Shown piece after piece: positions 8,588 through 17,861 of a stretch of DNA of 64,000 bases. The notes beneath the pieces are model-generated. The model ran no database searches and was not told the origin of the DNA. It worked only from the letters and a program-made list of their open reading frames with translations. This DNA comes from Parabacteroides sp. Marseille-P3160 (GTDB lineage Bacteria; Bacteroidota; Bacteroidia; Bacteroidales; Tannerellaceae): positions 2,022,739 through 2,086,738 of the forward strand of contig NZ_LT799418.1 of the NCBI RefSeq assembly GCF_900162725.1, in the 5' to 3' direction. Each line of letters opens with the position of its first letter. Position 1 is the stretch's first letter. The position numbers were made by a program, and so were the translations under genes.

Positions 8588-10318
8588 ATGTGTAACGAAA
8601 ATAAGAACATAGTATATCGACTGATGTACCTATTTCTAGCTATAATAACGAATTCACTTTTTGCTTATGGACATCAATGTGACAATACTCTAGACTCAAC
8701 TCCTGCCAAGGTTCTTCATATTTATCAAATAGATCCCCTGGAAAAGGTACTTCCTAAACAGTCTTTAGAAAATCAAGCCGATACTTTGTATGTGGCGCAG
8801 GGAGAATACGCAACAATTCAATTGGTAGTGAAGCCCTTTGATCAATTAAAAGATCCTCAGATAAATGTAAAGATAAATCATACAGAGCATTCTGCAAGTC
8901 TAGATGCTACGATTAAAAAAATTGGGTATGTAGGATCTACTAATCGCTTTATCTTAGAATCTAATGTAATCATAAAGTCACCCACCGATCAATATCCTGA
9001 TCCTATGTTCCCGTTAGATGAACCAGGATTTAAGTCTTATGAGGCTCAGCCTTTTTGGATAACCGCCGAAATTCCAAAGAGTACGCCTGCAGGAATCTAT
9101 AAAGGAACAATGAGGGTTTCCGGATCTATCGATGGGAAACAAATATCAGAGGAGAAGCCATTTTTTATTAAAGTATACCCGGTGGTAGTAGATAACATTT
9201 CACTATCAACAACAAACTGGTACTTTATGGACAGCCAAACATTGGCGTATATGAACAATGGAACTCCGGTAACCAGATATTCTGATTTTTATTGGCAGTT
9301 AGTTCGGGAATTTGCTAAGATATCGGCAGAGTACAAGAATAATACCCACTATATAAGTCTATTTGATAATATTAAATTCAGTCTGTCTGCTGATGGGGTG
9401 TATAGTTTCGATTTCGATAATTTCGATAAAGAGTTGCGTATTTTTGAAGAATTAGGGGCGTTGACAAGAATCGAAGGTGCACATCTTGGTTATCGGTTCG
9501 GTGAATCAGAAGCTCCTTTCGGAGTATATGTTCCTATTCTTGAAGGCAACGAAATTTCAATTCGACTTTTGCCTCTTTCCGATCAGCGAAGCCAGATATT
9601 CTATTCTCAGTTTCTGCCTGTATTCAGAAAATATTTAGAAGACAACGGTTGGTATGATAGATATCTACAACACATCGGAGACGAGCCTGTTATCGCCAAC
9701 GCAGCATCTTATTCGGAAATAAGCACTTTTGTAAGGAAGCATATGGAAGGAGTAAAAATCTTAGAGGCTGTATTAACTTCTGAAGGTATTGATGATGGTA
9801 TTGACATTTGGATTCCTCAGGTAAATGTATTTGGATCTAATTATGACACCATATTTAAACCATTGATAGACAAAGGAGATGAAGTCTGGATCTACACTTG
9901 TACTGGACCGCAGGGTAATTATGCTAACCGTTTTATCCAGTTACCTCTGATCCAGATGAGAATCATGCACTGGATTAATTTCAAATACCAAGCTTCCGGC
10001 TATTTGCATTGGGGAGGTAATTCATGGACCACTGCGGCTGATCCTTATAAGGAAACGACCAACCTTACTCACGACTGGCCTGGAGGCGATTCTTACATCG
10101 TTTATCCCGGATATGGAAAATTGTATCCATCCATCAGGTTGTCGGCAATGAGAGATGGCATCTATGACTATGAATTATTAAAGATGTTGAGGGAGAAGAA
10201 TCCGTTAAAAGCTCAGGACATTGTAGATAAGGTTGTTATATCTTATGCCGAATACAATAATACAATCCCCAATTTCAGAAAAATGAGAAAGGAAATCTTA
10301 GAGTCTCTTAGCAAATAA
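8588..10318 (+). CDS. DUF4091 (GH123-like) exported protein, tandem paralogue
   Basis: Protein of 576 aa, very similar to residues about 175-708 of the preceding protein; blocks such as LESNVIIKS, YVPIL and CTGPQGNY are shared almost unchanged, which points to recent tandem duplication. The N-terminus is a hydrophobic signal peptide (LMYLFLAIITNSLFAYG) without an obvious lipobox, so this copy may be periplasmic while its sister is anchored. The DUF1735 domain is absent. The candidate catalytic pair is D365-E366 (HIGDEPV). It probably acts on the same linkage class as its neighbour at a different place or chain length (inference). A hairpin follows the gene. Confidence 0.8.
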   Translation: MCNENKNIVYRLMYLFLAIITNSLFAYGHQCDNTLDSTPAKVLHIYQIDPLEKVLPKQSLENQADTLYVAQGEYATIQLVVKPFDQLKDPQINVKINHTEHSASLDATIKKIGYVGSTNRFILESNVIIKSPTDQYPDPMFPLDEPGFKSYEAQPFWITAEIPKSTPAGIYKGTMRVSGSIDGKQISEEKPFFIKVYPVVVDNISLSTTNWYFMDSQTLAYMNNGTPVTRYSDFYWQLVREFAKISAEYKNNTHYISLFDNIKFSLSADGVYSFDFDNFDKELRIFEELGALTRIEGAHLGYRFGESEAPFGVYVPILEGNEISIRLLPLSDQRSQIFYSQFLPVFRKYLEDNGWYDRYLQHIGDEPVIANAASYSEISTFVRKHMEGVKILEAVLTSEGIDDGIDIWIPQVNVFGSNYDTIFKPLIDKGDEVWIYTCTGPQGNYANRFIQLPLIQMRIMHWINFKYQASGYLHWGGNSWTTAADPYKETTNLTHDWPGGDSYIVYPGYGKLYPSIRLSAMRDGIYDYELLKMLREKNPLKAQDIVDKVVISYAEYNNTIPNFRKMRKEILESLSK

Positions 10319-10357
10319 ATATAAGTAACAGTTAATATTTAATCGAACATTTAAAAA

Positions 10358-10388
10358 TTGCAACTATCTGTTGTTTTTATAGTTGCAA
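10358..10388 (+). terminator. Hairpin after the DUF4091 genes
   Basis: A perfect 10-bp inverted repeat (TTGCAACTAT at 10358-10367, ATAGTTGCAA at 10379-10388) encloses a T-rich 11-nt loop. It lies 40 bp after the stop of the last DUF4091 gene and just before the oxidoreductase gene. It could attenuate read-through. Confidence 0.5.
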
Positions 10389-10426
10389 AATTAACAAATA
10401 GGTCTGTGACCTTAATTATATTGAAC

Positions 10427-11941
10427 ATGAAAAATTTATCGAGAAGGAAATTTTTAAAAACCGGAGCCATGACCGCTGCTGGTTTAACAATTGTACCGAG
10501 TATGGTGTTAGGTAAATCGTTTGGTTATACAGCGCCTAGCGATAAGTTGAATATAGCCGGGATCGGCGTAGGAGGAATTGGTCGTCGCAATCTCGCCAAT
10601 ATGAAAACCGAAAATATTGTGGCTCTTTGCGATGTGGACTGGAAATATGCTTCCAAAACATTCAACGATTATCCCAAAGCCAAGCAATTTAAAGACTGGA
10701 GGATAATGTTCGAAGAGATGGGCAAATCCATAGATGCCATTATGGTAGCAACGCCCGACCATACACATGCAGGAGTAACAGCTCATGGCATAACATTAGG
10801 CAAGCACTGCTTTACGCAAAAACCATTGACTCACTCTGTATACGAATCCCGGTTGCTAACTAAACTGGCTAAAAAATACAAAGTGGCTACCCAGATGGGT
10901 AACCAGGGAAATTCCTTTGACGATTGCAGAAAAGTCGCCGAATGGATACAGGCAGGAGTAATCGGTGAAGTAACCGAAGTACATTGCTGGACAGACCGCC
11001 CTATCTGGCCGCAGGGGCTACAGGAACCCAAAGGTTTGGTAAAAGGGCCTAAAACACTGGATTGGGATTTATTTCTCGGCCCTGCTAAAAAACGTGCCTA
11101 TAATCCGGTATATACCCCATGGAACTGGCGCGGATGGTGGGATTTCGGTACAGGAGCTCTGGGTGACATGGCCTGCCATATAATGGATCCTCTTTACTGG
11201 GCACTGAACCTTAAATACCCGACAAGCGTAATAGGGAGTTCTACACTGAGTAATATTTATTCCCCTCCTCATGCCGAAGTGGTGACATATACTTTCCCTG
11301 CCCGCGACAATCTACCTAAGGTAGCAATGCCTGAAGTAAAAGTACATTGGTATGATGGCGGGTTAATGCCCCCTCGCCCGGAAGAACTGAAAGATGGGGA
11401 AATGATGGGAGATGAGAATGGTGGGATTATATTCATCGGGTCGAAAGGGAAAATAATGACAGGTTGCTATGGTATGAATCCTACATTATTGCCACTTTCT
11501 GCTATGGAGCATTTCAACCAGCCTAAAGCTACTATCCCCCGAATTAAAGGCGGCAATGGTGATATATGGAATACAAATGCCCATGAGCAGGACTGGATCA
11601 GGGCTTGTAAAGAGAGTCCGGAAAATCGGACTGAAGCATCCTCCAACTTCCAGTTCTCAGGACCATTCAACGAAATGGTAGTAATGGGAGTATTGGCGGT
11701 ACGTCTGGCCGGAATACATGGATTAAACCGTGAATTATTGTGGGATGGTGAAAATATGAAGTTTACAAATATCTCGCCAAATGATAAGATCAAAATTGTA
11801 ACTGTTGATGACTTTACCGTAATAGATGGTGATCCTCGTTTTGACAGACGTTTTGCTGAATTCAATGCATTAGATATGTCAAACGAATGGATTAAACATA
11901 CTTATGAGAACGGGTTTACTCTTCCTGAAATGCCTAAATAA
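10427..11941 (+). CDS. Tat-exported Gfo/Idh/MocA-family oxidoreductase
   Basis: NAD(P)-dependent sugar dehydrogenase-type protein of 504 aa. The ATG at 10427 starts a clear twin-arginine signal, SRRKFLKTGAMTAAGL; a TTG further upstream would put 23 unrelated residues ahead of it and is rejected. After the signal comes the Rossmann motif IAGIGVGGIG, then VATPDHTHAG and FTQKPLTH, corresponding to the EKP-type catalytic-lysine region. Tat export fits a protein that binds its nicotinamide cofactor before leaving the cytoplasm. The neighbouring lipoprotein epimerase suggests the pair oxidises a glycoside to a 3-keto form before cleavage (inference). A GH109-type alpha-N-acetylgalactosaminidase, which shares this fold, is an alternative, but the sequence looks more like the oxidoreductase branch. 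Confidence 0.85.
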   Translation: MKNLSRRKFLKTGAMTAAGLTIVPSMVLGKSFGYTAPSDKLNIAGIGVGGIGRRNLANMKTENIVALCDVDWKYASKTFNDYPKAKQFKDWRIMFEEMGKSIDAIMVATPDHTHAGVTAHGITLGKHCFTQKPLTHSVYESRLLTKLAKKYKVATQMGNQGNSFDDCRKVAEWIQAGVIGEVTEVHCWTDRPIWPQGLQEPKGLVKGPKTLDWDLFLGPAKKRAYNPVYTPWNWRGWWDFGTGALGDMACHIMDPLYWALNLKYPTSVIGSSTLSNIYSPPHAEVVTYTFPARDNLPKVAMPEVKVHWYDGGLMPPRPEELKDGEMMGDENGGIIFIGSKGKIMTGCYGMNPTLLPLSAMEHFNQPKATIPRIKGGNGDIWNTNAHEQDWIRACKESPENRTEASSNFQFSGPFNEMVVMGVLAVRLAGIHGLNRELLWDGENMKFTNISPNDKIKIVTVDDFTVIDGDPRFDRRFAEFNALDMSNEWIKHTYENGFTLPEMPK

Positions 11942-11979
11942 TTAGAATATATTGTTTAAACACATCAAAAAACGGATAA

Positions 11980-12891
11980 ATGATAAGAAAAATAATATTC
12001 ATAGTAGTTTGCCTACTGTCTTGCTCCCTATTGGCATGTTCGTCAAAATCAAAACAAGATCAAAACAGCCAGCAAGAAGATCAAATACAGGCTAAAGGTA
12101 TAGCAAAGGCTGAGCAAAATGGTTGGTATCTGGCAGTGCAGTCATATAGCTTCCATCGTTTTACTTTAGCTGAGGCTTTGGATAAAACAAAAGAACTGGG
12201 AGTGAAATATATTGAGGTGTATCCGGGACATAAGCTCGGAGCCGGTTTTGGCGACAAAATATTCGGATTTGAACTGGATAATGATACCCGTAAGAAAATA
12301 AAGGAATTGGCATCATCGAAAGATGTGAAAATTATTGCAACGGGAGTCTTTGTTACCAATGAAACTTCTGATTGGGAAAAAATGTTCGCTTTTGCCAAGG
12401 ACATGAATATGGAATATATTACATGTGAACCGGCATTAAAGGACTGGGATCTTGTAGAAAATTTATCTAAGCAATATGGCATTAAAATATCTGTACACAA
12501 TCATCCACAGCCATCCGATTATTGGAACCCAGATCTATTGCTTGCAGCTATAGGAGATCGCGGCAATAACATAGGTTCATGTTCAGATGTAGGACACTGG
12601 AAAAGAGAAGGTTTAGACCCAATCGAATGTTTGAAAAAAATAAACAAACGTGTTATGTCACTTCATTTCAAAGATATTGCGAAAAAAAAGGAAGGTGAAG
12701 CTGAACAACATGATGTTATATGGGGTACAGGCATTTTGGATATGAAAGGAATGCTCACTGAATTGAAAAAGTTCAATTTCAAAGGATATTTATCTATCGA
12801 ATATGAATATAACTGGGACAACAATGTGCCGGATATAAAACAATGTATTGAATATTATAATAAGATTACTGAAGAAATCTTATTCGATTGA
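11980..12891 (+). CDS. Lipoprotein sugar isomerase/epimerase-type TIM barrel
   Basis: A 303-aa member of the xylose-isomerase-like TIM-barrel superfamily (AP endonuclease family 2 / sugar-phosphate isomerase-epimerase). Unusually for the fold it carries a lipobox with Cys20 (SLLACSS), so it acts outside the cytoplasm. Visible barrel motifs that bring metal ligands together are KYIEVYPGH, EYITCEPA, ISVHNHPQP, GSCSDVGHW, MSLHFKD and LSIEYEY. It lies 38 bp after the Tat-exported oxidoreductase. Exported proteins of this kind next to Gfo/Idh/MocA enzymes in Bacteroides have been linked to lyase steps on 3-keto-glycosides; that role here is inferred from context. A hairpin follows the gene. Confidence 0.82.
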   Translation: MIRKIIFIVVCLLSCSLLACSSKSKQDQNSQQEDQIQAKGIAKAEQNGWYLAVQSYSFHRFTLAEALDKTKELGVKYIEVYPGHKLGAGFGDKIFGFELDNDTRKKIKELASSKDVKIIATGVFVTNETSDWEKMFAFAKDMNMEYITCEPALKDWDLVENLSKQYGIKISVHNHPQPSDYWNPDLLLAAIGDRGNNIGSCSDVGHWKREGLDPIECLKKINKRVMSLHFKDIAKKKEGEAEQHDVIWGTGILDMKGMLTELKKFNFKGYLSIEYEYNWDNNVPDIKQCIEYYNKITEEILFD

Positions 12892-12902
12892 AGTGAAAAA
12901 TT

Positions 12903-12951
12903 AACATCATAGGCTCTTAAGAAAGTCATTGTATCAAGAGTCTATGATGTT
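12903..12951 (+). terminator. Hairpin after the isomerase/epimerase gene
   Basis: A 16-bp inverted repeat (arms 12903-12918 and 12936-12951) is fully paired in RNA with one G-U pair and a 17-nt loop. It lies in the short gap before the GH97 gene. Confidence 0.6.
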
Positions 12952-12970
12952 TATTAATTAATCAAATCAT

Positions 12971-14956
12971 ATGAAAAAGAATTTATTGAATCTATCATTT
13001 TTACTCATAGTTATATCAACTTCAGCTCAAAAGCTATTTGTCCTAGAATCGCCGGACAAGAAATTAAAAGCCGATATAGCTGTTGGTAAATTGATTGAAT
13101 ATCAAGTTTCTCATGCAGGAGCAACTATGTTGCTAAAGTCGCCTATCTCTCTTACTTTTAGCGATAATCAAGTATTCGGAGTGAACCCCAGACTATCCGG
13201 AAGCACGAGAAAGACCGTCGATCAGATCTTAGATGCACCCATATATAAAAAGGCGAAAATTAAAGATAATTATAATGAGTTGACGTTAGAATTCAAAAAT
13301 GATTATAATATTGTTTTCCGTGCTTATAATGATGGTTTTGCCTACCGTTTCGAGACAATCAGGAAAAGTCCTTTTATTGTAGAAAATGAACAAGTTGTAT
13401 TCAATTTTCCTGCCGAATCTAAAGCGTATATCCCTTATGTAAAAAACAAGGGAAACTCATTGGAAGATCAATTTTACAATTCATTCGAGAATATATATAC
13501 GCATGATAAACTTTCAGAGTGGGATGCTGATCGTTTAGCATTTTCGCCACTACTTGTAGAAGGGGGCAACGGGAAAAAAGTATGTATTGTGGAGGCCGAT
13601 TTGATTAATTATCCGGGTATGTATTTGTATAATGGTAATAAGTCGAATTCGCTGGTCGGTGTTTTTGCTCCATATCCTAAAGAGATAAGGCAAGGAGGTC
13701 ATAATATGCTGCAAGGAGAAGTACAAAGCAGAGAATCATATATTGCCAAATTCGATCGGGCTACTAAATTCCCTTGGCGAGCCATAATTGTTTCAGAGAA
13801 TGATAAAGATCTGGTTGACAATGATATGATATATAAACTGGCAACTCCAAATCAGATAGGCGATTGTTCATGGATAAAACCAGGGAAAGTAGCTTGGGAT
13901 TGGTGGAACGATTGGAACCTGTACGGTGTAGACTTCAAGACAGGAATTAACAATGAAACTTATAAGTATTATATCGACTTTGCCTCAGAGAATGGTATCG
14001 AATATATTATTTTGGACGAAGGATGGTCTGTTAATCTTACCGCAGATTTATATGAGGTGGTACCTGAGATTAATCTGCCCGAGTTGGTAGCTTATGCTAA
14101 AGAACGTAACGTAGGGCTGATTCTCTGGGCTGGATATTATGCATTGAACAAAGATATAGAAGGCATTAGTAAGCATTACTCCGAAATGGGGATTAAGGGA
14201 TTCAAAGTGGATTTTATGGATCGTGACGACCAACTGATGGTTGATTTTCACTACAAAGCAGCCGAAATTTCAGCTAAATATAGAATACTGATCGATTATC
14301 ATGGCACATACAAACCCACGGGCTTGCAACGCACTTTTCCGAATGTAATTAATTTCGAAGGGGTAAACGGATTGGAACAAATGAAATGGTCTAACATGGA
14401 TCAGGTTACTTATGATGTAACAATACCATTTATTAGACAAGTAGCAGGGCCTATAGATTATACGCAAGGAGCTATGCGCAATGCGACAAGGGGAAACTAT
14501 CGTCCTGTGGAAAGCGAACCGATGAGCCAGGGAACACGATGTCGTCAGCTAGCTGAATATATAGTGTTCGAATCTCCTCTGAATATGATGTGTGATAGTC
14601 CGTCAAATTATTTGAAAGAAAAAGAATGTTTAGATTTCATCTCTCAGATACCAACAGTATGGGATCAAACAATCGCTTTAAATGGGGAAGTCGGCAAATA
14701 TGTAACAATTGCCCGCCAAAAAAAAGGAGTATGGTATGTTGGGGCACTAACTAATTGGGATGAGCGTGAGCTAGAGCTTGATTTGTCGTTTTTAGGAACA
14801 GGAGAATTTCAAGTTGAAATATTCAAAGATGGAGCAAATGCTAATAAAGCAGCCCGAGATTATAAGAGAGAAGTTATCTCTGTTCCTACTAGTAAAAAAC
14901 TAAAAATAAGAATGGCACAAGGGGGTGGTTTTATTGCTCGAATCTATAGAAAATAA
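12971..14956 (+). CDS. Glycoside hydrolase family 97 (SusB-like) enzyme
   Basis: Periplasmic exo-glycosidase of 661 aa with an N-terminal signal peptide (to about residue 20, STSAQK). It shows the three GH97 parts: N-terminal beta-sandwich (LESPDKKLKADIAVG), central TIM barrel (SWIKPGKVAWDWWNDWN, YIILDEGW, GFKVDFMDRDDQ) and C-terminal beta-sandwich. D414 in KVDFMDR and E463 in NFEGV lie where retaining GH97 alpha-galactosidases have nucleophile and acid/base, so an alpha-galactosidase-type mechanism is more likely than the inverting SusB type; this assignment needs an alignment. It closes PUL1 and is followed by a perfect palindrome. Confidence 0.88.
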   Translation: MKKNLLNLSFLLIVISTSAQKLFVLESPDKKLKADIAVGKLIEYQVSHAGATMLLKSPISLTFSDNQVFGVNPRLSGSTRKTVDQILDAPIYKKAKIKDNYNELTLEFKNDYNIVFRAYNDGFAYRFETIRKSPFIVENEQVVFNFPAESKAYIPYVKNKGNSLEDQFYNSFENIYTHDKLSEWDADRLAFSPLLVEGGNGKKVCIVEADLINYPGMYLYNGNKSNSLVGVFAPYPKEIRQGGHNMLQGEVQSRESYIAKFDRATKFPWRAIIVSENDKDLVDNDMIYKLATPNQIGDCSWIKPGKVAWDWWNDWNLYGVDFKTGINNETYKYYIDFASENGIEYIILDEGWSVNLTADLYEVVPEINLPELVAYAKERNVGLILWAGYYALNKDIEGISKHYSEMGIKGFKVDFMDRDDQLMVDFHYKAAEISAKYRILIDYHGTYKPTGLQRTFPNVINFEGVNGLEQMKWSNMDQVTYDVTIPFIRQVAGPIDYTQGAMRNATRGNYRPVESEPMSQGTRCRQLAEYIVFESPLNMMCDSPSNYLKEKECLDFISQIPTVWDQTIALNGEVGKYVTIARQKKGVWYVGALTNWDERELELDLSFLGTGEFQVEIFKDGANANKAARDYKREVISVPTSKKLKIRMAQGGGFIARIYRK

Positions 14957-15119
14957 AAACCTGAATTAGAAATTAGTTTTTGGTAAATATAAATTTGGCA
15001 ATCGTTATCTATTTCGATTGGTGGTATTACCAATCTAGTTTATAGTTTTTAGCTTTATAGGAACTGTTTTAATCCCAGATTTAACGAAGAAATACTGGGA
15101 AAGAATAACAAAAGAAAAT

Positions 15120-15151
15120 AATCGCAGATTTAACATGTTAAATCTGCGATT
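15120..15151. terminator. Perfect 32-bp palindrome after PUL1
   Basis: Bases 15120-15135 are the exact reverse complement of 15136-15151, with no loop. It lies about 165 bp after the GH97 stop and could act as a terminator in both directions. A second hairpin follows 28 bp later. Confidence 0.55.
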
Positions 15152-15179
15152 GTATTTGCATAAATTAGGGAATAAAGTT

Positions 15180-15218
15180 CCAATACTTTACACTCAACCC
15201 ACGGGTGTAAAGTATTGG
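15180..15218. repeat. 14-bp inverted repeat next to the IS256 element
   Basis: Arms 15180-15193 and 15205-15218 are perfectly complementary (CCAATACTTTACAC and its complement) with an 11-nt loop. The 14957-15272 stretch contains only this hairpin and the palindrome before it; no gene or gene remnant was recognised there. Confidence 0.5.
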
Positions 15219-15330
15219 TGTGATGATTTTAGGCAATCCTCATGATAAATACACTATAGAATCTGATTAGGAGGGGACTATCCAAAACATTGTGTAAACG
15301 GTCAACTACAAGGTTGAATTATTATCATAT

Positions 15331-15385
15331 AAATTCTTTCAAATTCTCCCCCCCCAAAAAAAAGATGGGGAGTTTGAAAGAATTT
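15331..15385 (-). terminator. Hairpin downstream of the IS256 transposase
   Basis: An imperfect inverted repeat (AAATTCTTTCAAA at 15331-15343 pairing with its complement near 15373-15385, extended by a C-run/G-run pairing) lies inside the IS directly after the transposase stop. It can end transposase transcription and block read-through. The loop holds runs of eight C and eight A, which are prone to length errors. Confidence 0.55.
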
Positions 15386-15390
15386 TTCTT

Positions 15391-16596
15391 TTACAGGTTC
15401 ACTCTTTCTCCAAAGATAACCAAAAATTGATTCAGTATCAGCCCCCAATTGTGGATAGGCATCGTCCACTTCTTCTCAATCTCAGCAATAGACAGATATA
15501 CAGACTTTTTCAAAGCATCATCGTTGGGGAATGAGAGTTTGTTTTTGGTGTATTTCCTTATTTTACCGTTCAGATTTTCAATCAGATTGGTGGTATAGAT
15601 AATCTTTCGGATTTCTAATGGAAAATCAAAGAACGAGGTTAACTCATCCCAATTGGCTCTCCAAGAACGGATGGCATAGGGATATTTTGAGCCCCATTTT
15701 TGTTCGAAATTATCTAATTCCTGACTTGCCGATTCTTTAGTTGGTGCATTATAAATGAGTTTCATGTCAGATGTAAACTCTTTCTTCTCTTTCCAGACAA
15801 CATAGCGACAGGAGTTACGAATTTGATGAACAACACATATCTGAGTGGTCGATTCAGGGAAAACAGTCTTTATCGTATCTGTAAATCCACTCAGGTTATC
15901 GGTTACGGTAACAAGTATATCTTCCACGCCACGGGCTTTCAAATCGGTCAAAACTCCCATCCAAAACGAGGATGACTCTGTCTTGCCGACCCACATACCC
16001 AACACTTCCTTAAAACCATTCTTGTTAAGTCCAACACACAGGTAAACGGTCTTATTAATAACCTTGCCATTGTCCCTGACTTTGAAGACAATACCGTCCA
16101 TCCATACAATCAGGTACAGATTATCTAATGGGCGGTTCTGCCACTCAATTGCCTGTTGATTGACTTTGTTAGTTATATGGGAGATAGCGGATGTTGATAG
16201 ATTTACGCCATAAATCTCATGCATCTCTGATTCAATATCTGATACGCTCATCCCTTTAGCGTAAAGAGAGATGACTAAACGTTCGATGGATAATCCTCGA
16301 CTTTGATGCTTAGGAACAACTACAGGTTCAAACTCGCCTTCTCGGTCACGAGGTACTTCAATAACCGATTCACCATGCTTGCCTTGAATCTTCTTTGGAT
16401 AGCTGCCATTGCGAGAGTTACCTGTATTGATGCCTTCTTTTGAGCCTTTTTCATAACCAAGATGAGAATCCATCTCTCCTTGAAGCATTTGTTCATAAAC
16501 TTTTACGTGAAGCTCACTCATAAAAGCTTCAACATCGTCTTGTGTCTTGAATTGGCTCAAGAACTCCTTACTTAAAAAACCTTTTGGTATGTCCAT
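15391..16596 (-). CDS. IS256-family (mutator-type) transposase
   Basis: DDE transposase of 401 aa, full length for the family. The catalytic triad is D167 (VWMDGIVFK), D233 (VTDNLSGF) and E340 ([15 protein letters not shown]), with the conserved C254-x2-H257 (CVVHQIR) before the glutamate, as in mutator-type enzymes. N-terminal GYEKGSKEG and [11 protein letters not shown] are typical of the Bacteroidetes branch. No frameshift is visible, so the element may still be active. It is the only gene of the IS. Confidence 0.95.
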   Translation of the reverse strand: MDIPKGFLSKEFLSQFKTQDDVEAFMSELHVKVYEQMLQGEMDSHLGYEKGSKEGINTGNSRNGSYPKKIQGKHGESVIEVPRDREGEFEPVVVPKHQSRGLSIERLVISLYAKGMSVSDIESEMHEIYGVNLSTSAISHITNKVNQQAIEWQNRPLDNLYLIVWMDGIVFKVRDNGKVINKTVYLCVGLNKNGFKEVLGMWVGKTESSSFWMGVLTDLKARGVEDILVTVTDNLSGFTDTIKTVFPESTTQICVVHQIRNSCRYVVWKEKKEFTSDMKLIYNAPTKESASQELDNFEQKWGSKYPYAIRSWRANWDELTSFFDFPLEIRKIIYTTNLIENLNGKIRKYTKNKLSFPNDDALKKSVYLSIAEIEKKWTMPIHNWGLILNQFLVIFGERVNL

Positions 16597-16675
16597 AACA
16601 ATGACTTTTGATAAAATTATACATAAATGAAAAAACTACAAGTTATTCAACCTGTAGTTTTACATTTACACATTA

Positions 16676-17680
16676 TTATGGACACTGTCCAATCCGGCTT
16701 TGTGTAACATTAGACTTTACGCGGTTACGGTCGAATATCGGAATACTTGCCGTAATGCCTGCCTGTATGGTAAACCGATCGGAAAGTTGTGTAGTGAAAC
16801 GGGAAACTCCATCCAAATGTCCGTCTCCTACACTACCGGTCAGACTGACGGTCGGATAACGACCTGATTTTGCTATTTTTACAGCTGTGCCGGCAATTTC
16901 CACATCGTACCGGCTGATATGAAGGTCGGGAAGGTTTGCCAAAGCGCGTTCCAACACGATTTTTTCGTCGGGCAACAGAGCCATCCATGCAATTTCCTCT
17001 GCGTCAGGATAGATAATTTCCAGCGCTTGCAATGGTTCGATGGAGAGTAAACTTTTCAGCGCCAGCAAACTATTTTCGCGTTGAATAGTTGTTTCGGCCA
17101 TATTGTTTTTATCGGTGGCGTACTGCGATTGCAGCAGCAGATAATCACTCTCAAGGATTTCTCCAGAATGTAAGCGCTCACCTCCAAGCGTGACCTGCTC
17201 CTCACTTGATTTCAATAGTGATTGTTGGTATTTCAACAACTCTTCGTTCCCCAATATCGAAAGAAAGGTTTGCAAAATTCTAATAATCAATTCATTGTCA
17301 TACTGTTTGGTCAGATATTCGGCCTGTTCAGCCGACAATTTGCTTTTTTTGATATTCCCGCTGATATTGCCTCCCTGATAAAGAATAAGAGACGAATTAA
17401 GCCCGTAACTGCCATTCCATGCTGTGGCATTGCTTTTGGAGTGGTTCAGGTTTTCATCGACTGTGGCGGACAGGTCGGGCAGACGTTCCATGTTAGATTG
17501 ATTATACCGGTCTTGTGCCGCTTCTTCATGCAACTTCACGGATTGACGGGAATAGCTATTGCTTAACGCGAAGTCGATACACTGTTCCAAGGTCATTCGC
17601 AAAGGAGAACCGGATTTTTCCTGTCCTGCCGCGATATGAACTGTTCCGCATAGAAACAGGATTAAAAAAATGTGTTTCAT
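16676..17680 (-). pseudogene. TolC-family outer-membrane efflux protein, truncated by IS256
   Basis: This is the first about 330 residues of an outer-membrane efflux channel, with a signal peptide (CGTVHIAAGQ) and the coiled-coil domain typical of TolC proteins. The reading frame runs into the IS256 terminal repeat after TQSRI and stops after four IS-encoded residues (GQCP), giving 334 aa. The intact paralogue at 50237-51538 has the same QSRI motif ending at residue 330 and continues for 103 more residues, so about a quarter of the channel, including the last barrel strands, is missing. No remaining 3' part is found beyond the IS. It is unlikely to make a working channel. Confidence 0.88.
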
Positions 17681-17861
17681 TTCTTGGATGTTTTATTGAT
17701 TATTTATTGAATTCTCAAAGACGTTTTTCTATGTTACTGTCGTCCTCTAATTCTTGGAGACAAACGAGCGGCAAAAATATTTTCAGGAGATGGGGGTGAA
17801 ATGAAAAAACGTGTAAACCCTTTCATGATTTACACGTTTCCGCTCTGACAACCTGAGTCTT

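Larger units (their letters stand above)
15273..16690 (-). mobile_element. IS256-family insertion sequence, apparently intact
   Basis: The element is about 1.42 kb with one transposase gene and imperfect terminal inverted repeats. Read inward, the left end starts GGGGACTATCC and the right end GGACAGTGTCC; both share GTGTAAA and a following CTACA(A)GGTTGAAT block. The flanks (TGATTAGGA on the left, AATCCGGCT on the right) show no 8-9 bp target duplication. The right end sits inside a TolC-like gene whose missing 3' part is not on the other side, so the element marks a rearrangement and not a simple insertion. End positions may be off by a few bases. Confidence 0.85.

Noticed and set aside
10427-11941. 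Oxidoreductase as a GH109 alpha-N-acetylgalactosaminidase
   Set aside because: The Tat signal and fold fit GH109, but the lysine region (FTQKPLTH) and the following residues look more like the ordinary oxidoreductase branch. Kept only as an alternative.
15273-16690. Target-site duplication around the IS256 element
   Set aside because: The 9 bases on the left (TGATTAGGA) and right (AATCCGGCT) do not match at the element ends chosen, nor with a shift of a few bases.
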